Part shown: positions 54,628 through 64,000 of the stretch, one piece after another
How positions within the stretch are numbered: the stretch's first letter is position 1
Layout of the letters: every line of letters starts with the position of its first letter
Source of the DNA: Simmondsia chinensis
Taxonomy: Eukaryota > Streptophyta > Magnoliopsida > Caryophyllales > Simmondsiaceae
Direction: 5' to 3'
DNA length: 64,000 nt
Assembly (NCBI GenBank): GCA_018398585.1
Contig: JAGTTD010000006.1
Coordinates: forward strand, 694,501-758,500
Position numbers and translations under genes: made by a program
Notes under the pieces: generated by a model
Database searches by the model: none
The model's input: the letters and a program-made list of their open reading frames with translations, nothing else
What the model was told of the DNA's origin: nothing

Positions 54628-54875
54628 AACAACACCAGATCCAGTGCCTCAAGAGCTCCTGCATAAGCGGGGTCTAGGAGGGGTAAATGTACGCAGCTTT
54701 ACCCCTTTAGGGTGTAACCTTGCCGAGAGGCTATTTTAGAGGACCCCCAATCTTATAGAGTTGGCAACACGAGGACTTCCCAGGAGGTCACCTATCCTGG
54801 TACTACTCTCGTCCAAGCACGCTTAACTTCGAAGTTCTAATGGGATCCGGTGCCTTAATGCCTGATAAATGATTT
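54628..54875 (-). mobile_element. 5S rRNA-derived SINE, near full length
   Basis: On the minus strand it starts atcaggcattaaggcaccgg (5S 5' end), continues atcccattagaacttcgaag, ttaagcgtgcttggacgaga, caggataggtgacctcctgg and gaagtcctcgtgttgcc. The body (agcctctcggcaag, gggtaaagctgcgtacattt, cttatgcaggagctcttgag) and tail (gcactggatctggtgttgtt) follow. It and 6778-7012 are the best full-length examples. Confidence 0.87.
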
Positions 54876-55149
54876 TAATATTCTGAACTCACCATATGTA
54901 GGATATTCATCAATATTTTTGTTAGTCAAAGGTCTTCATCAATATAATATAATGTTAACCGTACTAGAATATTATGAATTATTTTTTATTTTTTTGTCAA
55001 AGGAATATTATGAATTACGGTGCATACTTATGCAAATATATAAATATATATATATATATTCATATTCTAAAGAATCCTCAACTTTAAAAAGAAAAACGAA
55101 ATAATTAAGTAATAATAAAGAATGCAAGCAATAATAAGACAACAACATG

Positions 55150-55360
55150 TAAGTCTAGGAGCACTGTGAACTAGTATTTTTGTGCTCTTGTATCCTAAAC
55201 CGCTATATCAGATACACGTATTTTTACCTATTATTTAACTCTATCTAAGATCATCTTATTATTAAGATTTAAATAGATAAGGTCATGTCTAATCGTCTTT
55301 ATCTAGATTTTCTTTTTTCCGCATAGACTTCTCCTTCCGTGCGTATTTGTAGTTTTACCA
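55150..55360 (-). mobile_element. RTE LINE 3' fragment, degenerate
   Basis: The phrases ctctatctaagatcatctta, gatttaaatagataaggtca and 'tctaatcgtcttt' run parallel to the RTE copy at about 44020-44110 (tttatctaagaccatctcct, ggtttaggtaggtgaggtct). About 200 bases of decayed sequence survive in the promoter flank of the SERP/RAMP4 gene. Confidence 0.6.
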
Positions 55361-55399
55361 ATGTAAAAAATATCTTGGTGTTATATCCAATCTCTCTAA

Positions 55400-55627
55400 A
55401 CCTAAAATGGGCCAAACTTTGGGCCAAGATTAAATGGGCCGAATAGTAACGCTTTAGCCCAATTCCGATAAACGCGTTGACCTGGTCTCCCCACCAATTT
55501 GACGATTAATTCAATAGAAATCAAGGAGAAAAATTAGGAGTAGGTAAAAACGAGAGCTTGATCGAATTGGAGTCTTCGATAATCGAAAACCCTAATCGCA
55601 TTCTCCTTCGAAGTCTCCGTTGGAGCC
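55400..55627 (+). promoter_or_regulatory. Promoter and 5' leader of the SERP/RAMP4 gene
   Basis: Three TGGGCC 'site II' type motifs (55408-55413, 55420-55425, 55435-55440) sit in a 33-base cluster. Such motifs mark promoters of housekeeping and translation-related plant genes. A leader of about 130 bases and aaaaccctaat (telo-box-like, near 55585) follow before the ATG. Confidence 0.55.
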
Positions 55628-57988
55628 ATGGTGATTCTCTCTCTCTCTCTCTCCCCCTTCTTCTCTTTCTTTTCATTAAATATCTTTGCTTTTTTGTTAA
55701 TTGATTTGAATTCCTTGATGAATTTCGTAGATCTCCTTCAGATTGTTTATGATTATTCATGATTTTGCTGGATGTGTCTTGAAATGGATTAATTTTGACC
55801 TGTTTTCTATTAGATTCTGTATGTGAAAGTTTAGTGTGGATTTGGAATTGAATCGAGCTCGGATTTGGAGATTTATGCGAGACGTAAGATTTGTTAATTT
55901 GGATCGAGTTTTCTTCTTTCTTATGTTGTCAATTTTGGAGCTCAAAATTCAAATTTGATCCTCAGTTTCTGCGTGATACTATTTTTAAAGTATAAAATTA
56001 TTCATGTGCCTTCACATATCAGTTTAAGGATTTTGAAAGTTTGTTTCTTGAGATGGTAGCAGAGTCTTGTTGACCAAGAGATCACCGGTTCGAATCCAAT
56101 TGCCCTTACTTAATATTAGCATAATTTAAACATGAGGTATGTGGTGAACCTTTGGAGTATCCACGTTTCAAGGCCAATGGACATTCTCGTGAGGGGCCGT
56201 GTAACATGTTATAGTATAAAACCAGCCCTTAGCCTTCAACTATTAGCTTGAGCTTTTGAAAAGTTTGTTGCTTGAGAACTATTTCATCTGTGTGGCCAAT
56301 TACGAGATTTTAGGGTTCGGGTCAAGTTTTATTGATGGACCCTTTTTTAACAAAGTGTTCAAGCTAGCTTAATTACACCTCGAGTAGTCTACCTTATATG
56401 GATTCTTTATATTATCTATGTCCATATGGATTTTTAAATTGTGATATATGGGTTGTTATTCTCCAATTATGACTAGTGATATTGCGTTGAAGTAAACTGA
56501 TAATATAACCGATCTTCAAACAAACCCCTTAACAAATTGGGGGCCTCAAAAAATTACTTCTATTGCTTAGAGTTTTGGCCAGCTGGTGGAGGTTTAAAAT
56601 TTACTATAGTGTTCACTTTGGTGATGCATCTCCATTTTGTTTGGTTGGGAAGGGACTAATGCTTCAATGGGCTTTCGGGTGGTAGCAAAGGGCTTGACAG
56701 GCCCTTTAGGAAAGAGTTCTATCCATTCCTATTTATACGTTGTTATGTTCAGAAACTGGTTGTATCTTGCTTTAATGTTTTTAGTAGGTTGCTTTTTCCT
56801 TTGCCTGTGGGTTTTTCCCTCAATTTGAAAGCCTTCCACGTAAATTTATGTGTTGTTGCGATCTCTTTCTCTGCTCTCTTCTCAATTTTAGATATGTTCT
56901 TTTGCATTTAAATTGAATCTAGTTCTTGAATATTTTACCTTAGACCTTGGTTTACAAAGTATTTGCTTAAAGTTCCTGTTCTCTGATTAACAAATGTACT
57001 TGATGACAGACGACCTCAAGGCGCCTTGCTGGTAGGAAGGTGGAGAAATTTGAGAAGAACATCAAGAAGAGAGGTTCTCTCACCGAATCAACGAAGAAAG
57101 GAAATTCATATCCAGTCGGGCCCATTGTGCTTGGGTTCTTTATATTTGTCGTCATTGGATCATGTAAGGTTTTGTTGTCTTTTCTATAGGATATTTTTCT
57201 TATGGAGGACTTTGTCTCACATGAACCCGAGTTAGCATATACATGTGTTTGCAGCTAATCTGACATAGTAGTGTAACTGAGCTGGTCCAACCCCAAAGTT
57301 TGTTTGCATAAGGCTTGGCTCGTAATGAGATCGAGCTCTATTATGCTTGGCGAGCTTTTAGCTGAGCCTGACTCATTTAGGATTTAAGCAAGCTCGTGTA
57401 CGCTTATTTAAGCCCAAGTTTAGCTTATTTAAAACTGGAACTCGAATCAGTTAGACACATCGGTGCTCTTAATCTAGCTTTCACGAGGCTTAGGCTTGGC
57501 TCGCTTAGCTAAACAAGCTAGCTCGACTTTGATTGAGCATGAGATGAGCCGACCTTTTCTAGCTATATTACAGGTCAACTTGCAAGGACTTGTGATTTGG
57601 TTTAAGCTTCTTTGCAACCTTGAAGCCTATTTGGCCAAGCTATGAAAAAAATGGACTTTTTTAATAACACCTTTTGGAGAAGCACTTTTGTAAAATGTGA
57701 TGTCAGTATTTTCTTGCTTATGCTTAAAACAAAAAATAGCTTCCATTTTTATTTAAAAATATTTTTTTCAGGCCAAACATTCATAAAATCTAAAAAACAA
57801 AAAAGTTTGACCAAACAGGCTCTTATTAATTTGACTAGCAAAATAATGAACAGTGAACATGAACTGATATTATAATGAATTACTTGTACTCATTCATAGT
57901 TTTCTAATACGGATTCTTGGTTTTTTGTTTTCGAACATCAGCTCTGTTCCAGATTATAAGAACAGCCGCAAGCGGAGGGATGGCTTGA
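55628..57988 (+). CDS. RAMP4: Stress-associated ER protein (SERP/RAMP4), Sec61-associated
   Basis: Three coding exons: 55628-55630 (only the ATG), 57010-57163 and 57942-57988, 67 aa in total. The protein starts MTTSRRLAGRKVEKFEKN, continues KKRGSLTESTKKGNSYPVGP, and ends in one C-terminal membrane helix (IVLGFFIFVVIGSSLFQIIR) and TAASGGMA. This is the full length and pattern of RAMP4/SERP1, a tail-anchored protein that binds the Sec61 translocon and stabilises membrane proteins under ER stress. Donors (ATG|gtgatt, TCAT|gtaagg) and acceptors (gacag|ACG, catcag|CTC) are all canonical. Because the ATG stands alone in its exon, a simple ORF scan misses the gene. It lies 2.1 kb upstream of, and in line with, a SEC61 gamma gene. 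Repeats crowd both introns but leave the splice sites clear. Confidence 0.95.
56000..56270 (+). mobile_element. LTR/TRIM-type remnant in SERP/RAMP4 intron 1
   Basis: Has gatggtagcagagtcttgtt, gaccaagagatcaccggttc, gaatccaattgcccttactt, then 'gtgaggggccgtgtaacatg'. The first two phrases correspond to 2107-2180 (tggtatcagagccttgttga). A retrotransposon primer-site region or a tRNA-type SINE would both fit. Confidence 0.5.
57250..57600. mobile_element. 'GAGCTCGGCTTG' element in SERP/RAMP4 intron 2
   Basis: Dense aggcttggctcg / gagcttttagctgagcc repeats, the same vocabulary as at 13690-14400. Confidence 0.55.
57618..57838. mobile_element. MITE in SERP/RAMP4 intron 2
   Basis: Left end gaagcctatttggccaagct and right end, inverted, taagagcctgtttggtcaaa pair imperfectly. 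The interior has attcataaaatct, as in the kinase introns. Confidence 0.6.
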
Positions 57989-58600
57989 TCATCTAACACG
58001 TCAACTCTCAGCCTCGAGGCAGTGCTAGTCCCGAGGGAGTCAGACATGGAGCCATGAAGAATGTTGTTTATTTGATGTAGTCATGGTATAGATGTACTTT
58101 TACTAATGTTGTGGGATTTCTTTATAGTGATTGTTGAATGCATAGACTATATTATCTTGTGATGCCTTTTGCTTGTAGTTGGCTATATGACATTGTTTCG
58201 TGTTTAGAGTATAAAACTATTATTAGGTTCTTATTTATCAGCTTAACCTTTTTGGATAATCGGTGTCTAGATGTGATATTAGAGTCTGAGTTTGAATCTG
58301 AGTTGTTCCCACTCTTCATATTAATATAATGTCGGCAAAGAATATGATATGGGCTTGTATATTATTTACGGTTCATATTTGATGAGAATTTGCATGAAAG
58401 AACATGTTATTCGTTCAATTTCTCTCACTTTTTCCTGCAAGAATCCTGATCTGGTTCCTACCAAAGCATTGATCCCTTAATATTCAAGGGTAATATTGTT
58501 CTTTTTCCGAATATTTGTTGCCACGATTGTCTCAAGTAACAGTGAATTGAGCTAAATAGTTCTAATGCGATATAAAAGATTGACATATGACATAAAAGGT
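57989..58600 (+). other. 3' UTR and downstream flank of SERP/RAMP4
   Basis: The first 150-200 bases are likely 3' UTR. No other gene is recognised here. Confidence 0.45.
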
Positions 58601-58604
58601 TCTA

Positions 58605-58765
58605 TACGTGTTTTGGTTGTGCACAGCTTCATATTCGTAAATAGCCTTTGTACGGGGTAGCATTCTATACTATGGGGATAATGCGGCTTATATCTTATCT
58701 CGAAACCCTACTTTGGTAAGAGCTTTTTTGAGGCACTGGGCTGCTGTTATTACTGTTATACTTCC
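58605..58765 (+). mobile_element. 5S-SINE/RTE tail fragment
   Basis: Decayed tail block: aatagcctttgtacggggta, gcattctatactatggggat, aatgcggcttatatc, accctactttggtaagagct, aggcactgggctgctgttat. No 5S head is attached. Confidence 0.65.
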
Positions 58766-58984
58766 ATATATATATGTAGGATATGTTGAAATTTTAAGTT
58801 TGGATAAGTGTAATGTGATATGAAATGAACGAAAATAACGCATATCTTTTTTTTTTTTTTTTTGGGAATACCAGAGGTAACATATATAATATAATGAATG
58901 TCAAATTTAATTACATTCAACAATGATTAGACACGAAAGAAATTAATAATCTATGCAGTACTTTTGATGATTAAATTCAATAAT

Positions 58985-59105
58985 AAATATATATTCTTTA
59001 TAAAAAAAACAAAATTATATCTTCACAGAAGGGGATCCCAAACTCGAACCTTTGATCACTGTCGAGGAAAAGCATGTCCATTGTTACTACGTCACTCATT
59101 CAAAA
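58985..59105 (-). repeat. tRNA-derived SINE remnant
   Basis: Minus strand shows gagtgacgtagtaacaatgg (box A-like) and tcaaaggttcgagtttggga (box B-like), with tRNA-type spacing, then an AT-rich tail. Confidence 0.5.
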
Positions 59106-59149
59106 TTTAGCCCAATCATTTAAATATTTTACTTTTTGTATCTCTCTAT

Positions 59150-59560
59150 TATCAAATGCTAGATAAATTCACATAGGTATAATAGAAAGAAAAAAATTAT
59201 CACTTAAATATCTTAATATTTAATAATTAATATATGATAAGATACTAAATGTATGAAGTTTTTCTCACTTTAGTATCTTGAGGTATAAAAATTTTATTGA
59301 TCATATACCTTTTGCTAAGATTTGATCAATTTATGTGGTGACTTAAAACATGACTTTAAATATTTGTATCTGAATATGATTTTTTTTCTTCAAAAAAATT
59401 AACATAACACATGATTTAAGTAATATATGAATATCTCTATCAAATTTGGACAATTTATTCTAATATACTAAATTTTCACCGACGACCCTGACATAGTTTA
59501 ACTCATATATATTATTTTAATCATATACTAATTTATATTTTGTTTAAAATCAAACAAAAA
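59150..59560. repeat. AT-rich repeat related to the kinase 5'-flank block
   Basis: Phrases such as 'ttatcacttaaatatcttaa', 'attttattgatcatatacct' and 'aagatttgatcaatttatg' run in the same order as 45115-45205 and 53085-53175. Similarity is low, so the family is old. Confidence 0.35.
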
Positions 59561-59744
59561 CTATATTTTGACATAAAATATATCGATAATAAATTTTTCA
59601 ATCACCGGTATATGTCGAATCGAACTGATAAAGTATTCAAATATAAGACATGTAAGTGACAATTTGAATAAAAGTATACTTAATACATATATATATATAT
59701 ATATATATGTATGTATATAATTTTTAACTCATATTAGGAAACTA

Positions 59745-59975
59745 ACCCCATGTTTGACAACATGATAAAGAGGGGTACAGGTAAGTAAAGGTAATTTTTA
59801 AAAATTTTCTTTACCCTTACCGTTTTATCCAATTATTAAATAAGAGCTAACTCATTTATCTCTCTTAATTTAATATATCCAAATACTAATAAAATATTAT
59901 CTTATCTTTTTTTCTCTTTACTCTTTCCTTTTTATCCCTTTTACTCTTTTATGCAATTGCTAAACGAAGCCTGAG
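59745..59975. mobile_element. MITE directly upstream of SEC61 gamma
   Basis: Left end accccatgtttgacaacatg and right end, inverted, aggcttcgtttagcaattgc pair imperfectly. Inner arms are aaagaggggta and, inverted, aaaagggata. It ends within about 170 bases of the start codon, close to or inside the core promoter. Confidence 0.55.
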
Positions 59976-60140
59976 TTTGACCGTGGGAATAACCCTAGAC
60001 CCGATCCAAAACTCAATCAAGACTCAACCTTTATAACGCGTTTATCTTTGCTTTCATCGCCCAATTCTCCAATCAATCCAATCCCAAATTCCTCTTTCTC
60101 TCTTCAATTTGATCTTAGGGTTCTTCAATTTGATCCACCA
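59976..60140 (+). promoter_or_regulatory. Core promoter and leader of SEC61 gamma
   Basis: Contains aataaccctagacc (telo-box-like, near 59987) and a C/T-rich leader (tctttctctcttcaatttga) ahead of the ATG at 60141. The start site cannot be fixed. Confidence 0.4.
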
Positions 60141-60444
60141 ATGGATGCTCTAGATTCAGTTGTCGATCCCCTCAGGGAATTCTCCAGAGACAGCGTTCGC
60201 CTTGTCAAGCGTTGCCACAAGCCCGATCAAAAAGGTAAAATTATAAACCCTAATTTTGAGAATTTAAGCGATCCATCTTGTATTTGATTCGATTTGATTG
60301 TATTGATTCGATTGAATTGTGGATGCAGAGTTTACGAAGGTTGCTTTTCGTACTGCGATTGGATTTGTTGTGATGGGATTCGTAGGATTCTTCGTTAAGC
60401 TGATTTTTATTCCGATTAACAACATCATTGTTGGATCTGGTTAG
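60141..60444 (+). CDS. SEC61G: Protein transport protein Sec61 subunit gamma
   Basis: Two exons, 60141-60234 and 60329-60444, joined in phase 1 (AAAG|gtaaaa ... gatgcag|AG), give 69 aa. The sequence starts [20 protein letters not shown] and [13 protein letters not shown], then [20 protein letters not shown] and [16 protein letters not shown]. It is the complete eukaryotic Sec61 gamma (SecE) pattern: an amphipathic cytosolic helix and one tail-anchoring membrane helix that clamps the Sec61 alpha channel in the ER membrane. No lesion is seen. A good donor (GATTGAG|gtaaac) lies a few bases past the stop, suggesting a 3' UTR intron. The neighbour upstream, SERP/RAMP4, encodes a protein that binds this same channel. 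Confidence 0.96.
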
Positions 60445-60579
60445 ATTGAGGTAAACAGTTTACTTTATTCGATAATTCTGAGTTGATTAAGGATTGTATG
60501 TTGATTTTGATGAGAATGTGCACATTGAGGAACATATCTGAGTACAATGTATGGTGAATGATGGTTTCGTTCATTTCCA

Positions 60580-60885
60580 ATTGCAATTGTTACAATTTCC
60601 AATGTTATTTTATATCATCATTGTAAAATTAATATGCCTGTTTGATTTGTGGATCAAGTTTATGAATTGCTTGCCATAGTATTTGATTTTGTAGATATAG
60701 TTTGGAAACTTATGGTCTTCACGTTCGGGCAAATGAGATATTGCAATTGTTACAATTTCCAATGGCATTTTATAGCACCATTGTAAAATAGAGATGCCTG
60801 TTTGATTTGATTTGTGAATCAAGTTTATAAAGTGGAGATTAGTGATGTTGACGTTAAGGCAAATGAGATCTTGGTCTACTGGTGA
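60580..60885 (+). repeat. Tandem duplication, unit about 150 bp
   Basis: Two units share gcaattgttacaatttccaa, cattttata..a.cattgtaaaa, atgcctgtttgatttg and caagttta, starting near 60580 and 60733. The second unit has 'gatttgatttg' where the first has 'gatttg'. Confidence 0.75.
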
Positions 60886-60939
60886 AATGAAACCTAAATT
60901 AAGATCCTAAAACAAAAGGCCCTAGGTTTGAGTTTCATA

Positions 60940-61440
60940 TCCCCACCTTGCTTGATGTAAGATGAGTAAAATAGTTTATGGAGCAATTGGATCGCTGGAA
61001 ACCCAAATGGACAGTCTAGAAACAATGATCCGCATGTACGACAAAAAAGGCCATAAATTTTGATTTCTAAGGAGTTATGGGCCCATTACATATCAAAACA
61101 AAGCCTTGGAAAGAATTACACAAAGCCAATAGTTTGTCACTAGCCCCTTCTATTTTTCCTAAATCTGGCCTCTTGACGTGTTTCTGAGCCACCTTGCGTT
61201 TTGCAGATAGTACAATGGCATTTTGTAATTTTGCAATTTAGGATTTTTGCTCATATTCCTATAAATACTTAGGATGGCTGATTGTTTGTCCCCGTTCCAA
61301 CATTTTCCTAATACAAGCCCTAGAGTTTCTCTCTCAAATTTCGGTGGATTCTGAGTTTCTACGATTTTGATGTGTTCAGTCTCCAGTTTATGCTTCTGTT
61401 TTTTGTCACTGCTTATCAAAAAAATGTCTCAAGATAAAGG
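60940..61440 (+). mobile_element. Solo LTR-like repeat, relative of 31295-31795
   Basis: Same landmarks in order: gatgtaagatgagtaa, aacccaaatgga, taaggagttatgggcc, cgtgtttctgagccacctt, ttcctataaatac and tggattctgagtttctacga. The shared TATA-like box lies about 60-70 bases before the leader-like end. Confidence 0.6.
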
Positions 61441-61589
61441 TTAGCCATGTATCCAATACTGTATTGCGAAAATCTTCATCTGTTTTCGCTTTAATCTATT
61501 ACCCACTTAGGTTGTGAACTTGTAAACAATCCATTTGGATTCTTAATCCACAATATGGTTCTAGTAGTTAGCAATGATCGTTTTTAGTC

Positions 61590-62450
61590 AACATGATCTA
61601 CTCCATCGGGTAATGACCAATTTTGACCAGTGTCGATGCAACTGTTTCTGGTTGTGATATGAATTCGATTCTTTCTATGGGCATGACAATTTGTAGAAGG
61701 TATATGCCTGAAGTTTTCCATCTGATACTCGTATAAATATTTGTGTGCTTTTGTGGGAAAAGGCTACTGAATTCTTTGTCTATCAAGGAAATGATGTTAT
61801 TGCCATGGGATTCTGAGAGAAGCATCTGAAAAACAATAGAGAGAGAAAAACCATTTAGGTACAACTGAAAGCTAACCGCAAAGTCCAAGGTATCAAAAAG
61901 TAGCCCTTTGTCCCCAAAAAATCAGATCATAACCCATTATAGCATGCAAGGACGATTCTTGATCGTGGAAATCCCTTTTCTTCTGTTCTTTCCAGATAAC
62001 TCAAAAACAGCTAATGGGATAAGATTAGCTTGCCGTCTTCTTTTTTATGCTTTCTTTGCAAAGGATCCCTTCTTAGCCGGGAGCTCCTCCATGATCCTAG
62101 AGGACTGAGCCTGGGCAATACCCAAAACTAGAGGGCAACATCCCCATAGCTAGCTACGCTTCCCCACTGCTTTGCCTCTGATTGTCGGAGGGTGGGAATC
62201 TAGTCCAAAGAGGTCGCCCAATCAAACCCATAAAGGAGCCCTAGATCTCCATAAAATATTCCATATTAACTGCTTGATGCCTTTCCTGGAGTCCTTGTAA
62301 AATATTTCACTGTTAAAGGACATGACAAACAATCTTTCTTAAAACTGGAGAGCTTCTACCTAATTTTTATTCACGTGAAACTGCAAATTGCCACCTTGGG
62401 TGCCTCGGTCTTGTGACAAGGCGGCCCATTCCATAGGTAGGGTGCACAAT
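61590..62450 (-). mobile_element. LINE C-terminal remnant
   Basis: On the minus strand, around 61860-62050, a broken frame reads IPLAVF-stop-VIWKEQKKRDFHDQE, then MGYDLIFWGQRATF. This is the LINE tail signature W-K-E-x-(N/K)-(K/R)-x-F followed by a short stretch to an aromatic-rich end. Several stops interrupt it. The flanks to 62450 may be 3' and internal parts of the same element. Confidence 0.6.
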
Positions 62451-63364
62451 TCACATGTTTGATTTGTCTTGCATGCTCTTTTTCTTGATTGGAAAAAGAG
62501 ATAATATTAAGAGAGAAAGAATGTACAAAAAGTTAAGGACAGGATATTCTCAAAATTACAAAATGCAGCAATAAAACCATGATTTAATAATATAAAGCTC
62601 CCCGGTCCATTTGCAAATCAATTAAGGCCATAAAAATGAAGCCTCCAAAGCCTTTTGTCCCTCTTGGATCTTTGATCCCCTCCTTACCTCAGTTTTGTGT
62701 TATCTGCAGATGTCGGTTATATATACTACTATTTTGTGGAATGGAAAAATCACCATCTCAAACAAGAAAAAGCAAAATTTAGCAGTCTATTCTCTTTTTT
62801 TGCTTGCGGGCGGGCGGGGCGGGCGGTATAGCAGACTATTGGACCTACTGCAACTGAACTGTTGTATCATCAATTGTAAAGTTGTAAATTTATAGCTTGC
62901 CCTGCACCCTTTTACAAGCCAAGTGGAAGGACCCTCTCGGTGAGTGCACACACGTTCGTGTGTATGTTCTATGTTGAGAAGGTGAAAATTAGGTCGATGC
63001 AGCAATGTGTCTGATACCTTAGCGTAGTAATCTCGAGGATTTCTTGGCCATGTGATTGCACCCGTTGTCGAAAATAAGACTCACATGCAATTTCATGCCT
63101 GCAGAAACATTGTAAGAAATGTAAATTCACATGGCAGCTAACTAGGGCCCATCCTGAGGTTTTTAGGGTGCGAAGCAAGTTTTGATTAATGACCTTTTTG
63201 ATACGGATCTTTGCAGGTCACCTTAACACATTTCAAATGATCCAATTTATATTATAATATCATCTAATATGTGAATCCTTTATATTATATTTGGAGATTT
63301 TGATATTGACCCTTACAGTATTCGAATAAGTCTTGGATTAACATTTATGATCTTCCTATTGCAG
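62450..63364. other. Non-coding stretch with a short G-rich patch
   Basis: No gene is recognised. A G/C patch (gcgggcgggcggggcgggcg, 62805-62826) stands out in AT-rich DNA and could form a G-quadruplex. Confidence 0.4.
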
Positions 63365-63365
63365 G

Positions 63366-63600
63366 GTAAGCATAGGAGTCCTGATGAGAACGAACCCTGG
63401 CTCGTACCCGTGATGTGATGCATTAGTCAGATAGTATCTCTCATCTGGGTTTCTTTTTGAAGCTTTTCATTTTTGAGATATAAGGATCACCTCAGTGAAC
63501 AATTAAGTTTAAATGTTAAATCCTTGAATGCTCTTTAAATCTTCGATTTTTTTTAATTTTCTTGGTGTTGCACTGTTAAGTCATTGACAGAAATTTTGAT
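63366..63600 (+). other. Candidate last non-coding exon of the SEC61 gamma transcript
   Basis: Begins after the strong acceptor and reads ggtaagcataggagtcctga and ccctggctcgtacccgtgat, not repeat-like. It carries no conserved frame. Confidence 0.35.
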
Positions 63601-63990
63601 ACCTAGGCTCTATTTGATTTAATCCCGAGTATCTTCTTTACAGAAAGTTTTTCTTCAAAAAATACTTTCATGTAAAGATCTTAGTTCTTAAAATTTTCGT
63701 CTTTATAGTTATTGAAATTGGTTTCATTATATATATTTGAATAAGGTTCATGCTTGGCCTAATTAAAGGTGAAGTGAAACATATGAAGTGAGATTACTGT
63801 GAAAATTGTTTTACTCCTCCATAAGAGAAATGTTTTTCTTTCGTTGAAGGAAAGTCAATTTACCCAAAATGTAGAAACATTTTTCAGTATTTGTGGTTGC
63901 TTGTAATGAAGCTATGCAAAGAAACGATAAATTGAGAAGGACAATTTTTTTTTTTGTCAAAACAAAGTGACCTCTATGGTGTCGATGTTG
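63600..63990. mobile_element. MITE-like repeat, relative of 3775-4105
   Basis: Starts ggctctatttgatttaatcc and ends near tttttgtcaaaacaaagtga. It shares gtgagattactg, 'gttgaaggaaa' and gcaaagaaac in order with 3775-4105. The window stops just beyond it. Confidence 0.5.
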
Positions 63991-64000
63991 GTGCTGCTAC

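Larger units (their letters stand above)
60452..63365 (+). other. Probable 3' UTR intron of SEC61 gamma
   Basis: The donor gattgag|gtaaac is at about 60451 and a strong acceptor (cctattgcag) is at 63356-63365, followed by less AT-rich sequence. If it is spliced, the intron is about 2.9 kb and holds the tandem duplication and the LTR and LINE remnants listed below. This is inference from site quality. Confidence 0.45.

Noticed and set aside
62787..63005. Minus-strand frame over the G-rich patch
   Set aside because: Low-complexity composition and no family resemblance.

Overview
The window is nuclear DNA from a flowering plant, almost certainly a eudicot. It is AT-rich, its genes have GT-AG introns, and it encodes plant-type proteins: a DUF3444 J-protein, an NF-YC4-type histone-fold subunit, LRK10-like receptor kinases and a nodulin-like/NFD4 transporter. 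Non-LTR, hAT, MULE and MITE debris is dense. The family or genus cannot be fixed from the sequence alone.

Layout. 1-1.2 kb: the end of a LINE and a hAT-type element with perfect 8-bp target duplications. 1.36-4.58 kb (+): an NFD4-like transporter pseudogene with two nonsense codons and one frameshift. 5.2-7.0 kb: two 5S-rRNA-headed SINEs, one split by a second hAT-type element. 8.9-11.9 kb (+): an intact two-exon J-domain/DUF3444 gene with a probable 5' UTR intron. 12-20 kb: repeats, including foldback elements, tRNA-type and 5S-type SINEs, a near-perfect hairpin MITE and an organelle-derived insert carrying a plastid rpoC1 piece. 20.06-20.74 kb (+): an intact NF-YC gene, probably with a long 3' UTR intron ending near 24.9 kb.

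25-54 kb (-): a three-copy tandem array of an LRK10-like/PR5K-type kinase. Copy 1 (26.2-29.8 kb) is intact in four exons, 453 aa, and has almost no ectodomain. Copy 2 (39.0-42.9 kb) is frameshifted by a 16-bp deletion and a 1-bp insertion. Copy 3 (47.8-52.4 kb) keeps an intact kinase but has lost its start exon. Copies 2 and 3 lie in tandem ~8-9 kb segments that share a foldback element and then took different insertions, including an RTE LINE in copy 2 and several SINE/LINE fragments in copy 3. A decayed MuDR-type transposase (34.8-36.1 kb, -) and LINE, LTR and TA-associated MITE remnants separate copies 1 and 2.

55.6-60.4 kb (+): two small intact ER-translocon genes stand head to tail. One is SERP/RAMP4 (67 aa, first coding exon just the ATG) and the other SEC61 gamma (69 aa). 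Neither is visible as a long open reading frame. 60.5-64 kb is probably a SEC61 gamma 3' UTR intron filled with LTR, LINE and MITE remnants.

The most notable system is a SINE family with a 5S rRNA head and the 3' tail of an RTE LINE, with at least ten copies or fragments here. A degenerate RTE LINE carrying the same tail sits in the same window, so a parasite and its likely mobilising partner are both visible. Functionally, the window holds two ER protein-translocation genes, a nucleic CCAAT-box subunit, a chaperone-type J-protein and a defence-type kinase cluster; they do not form one pathway.
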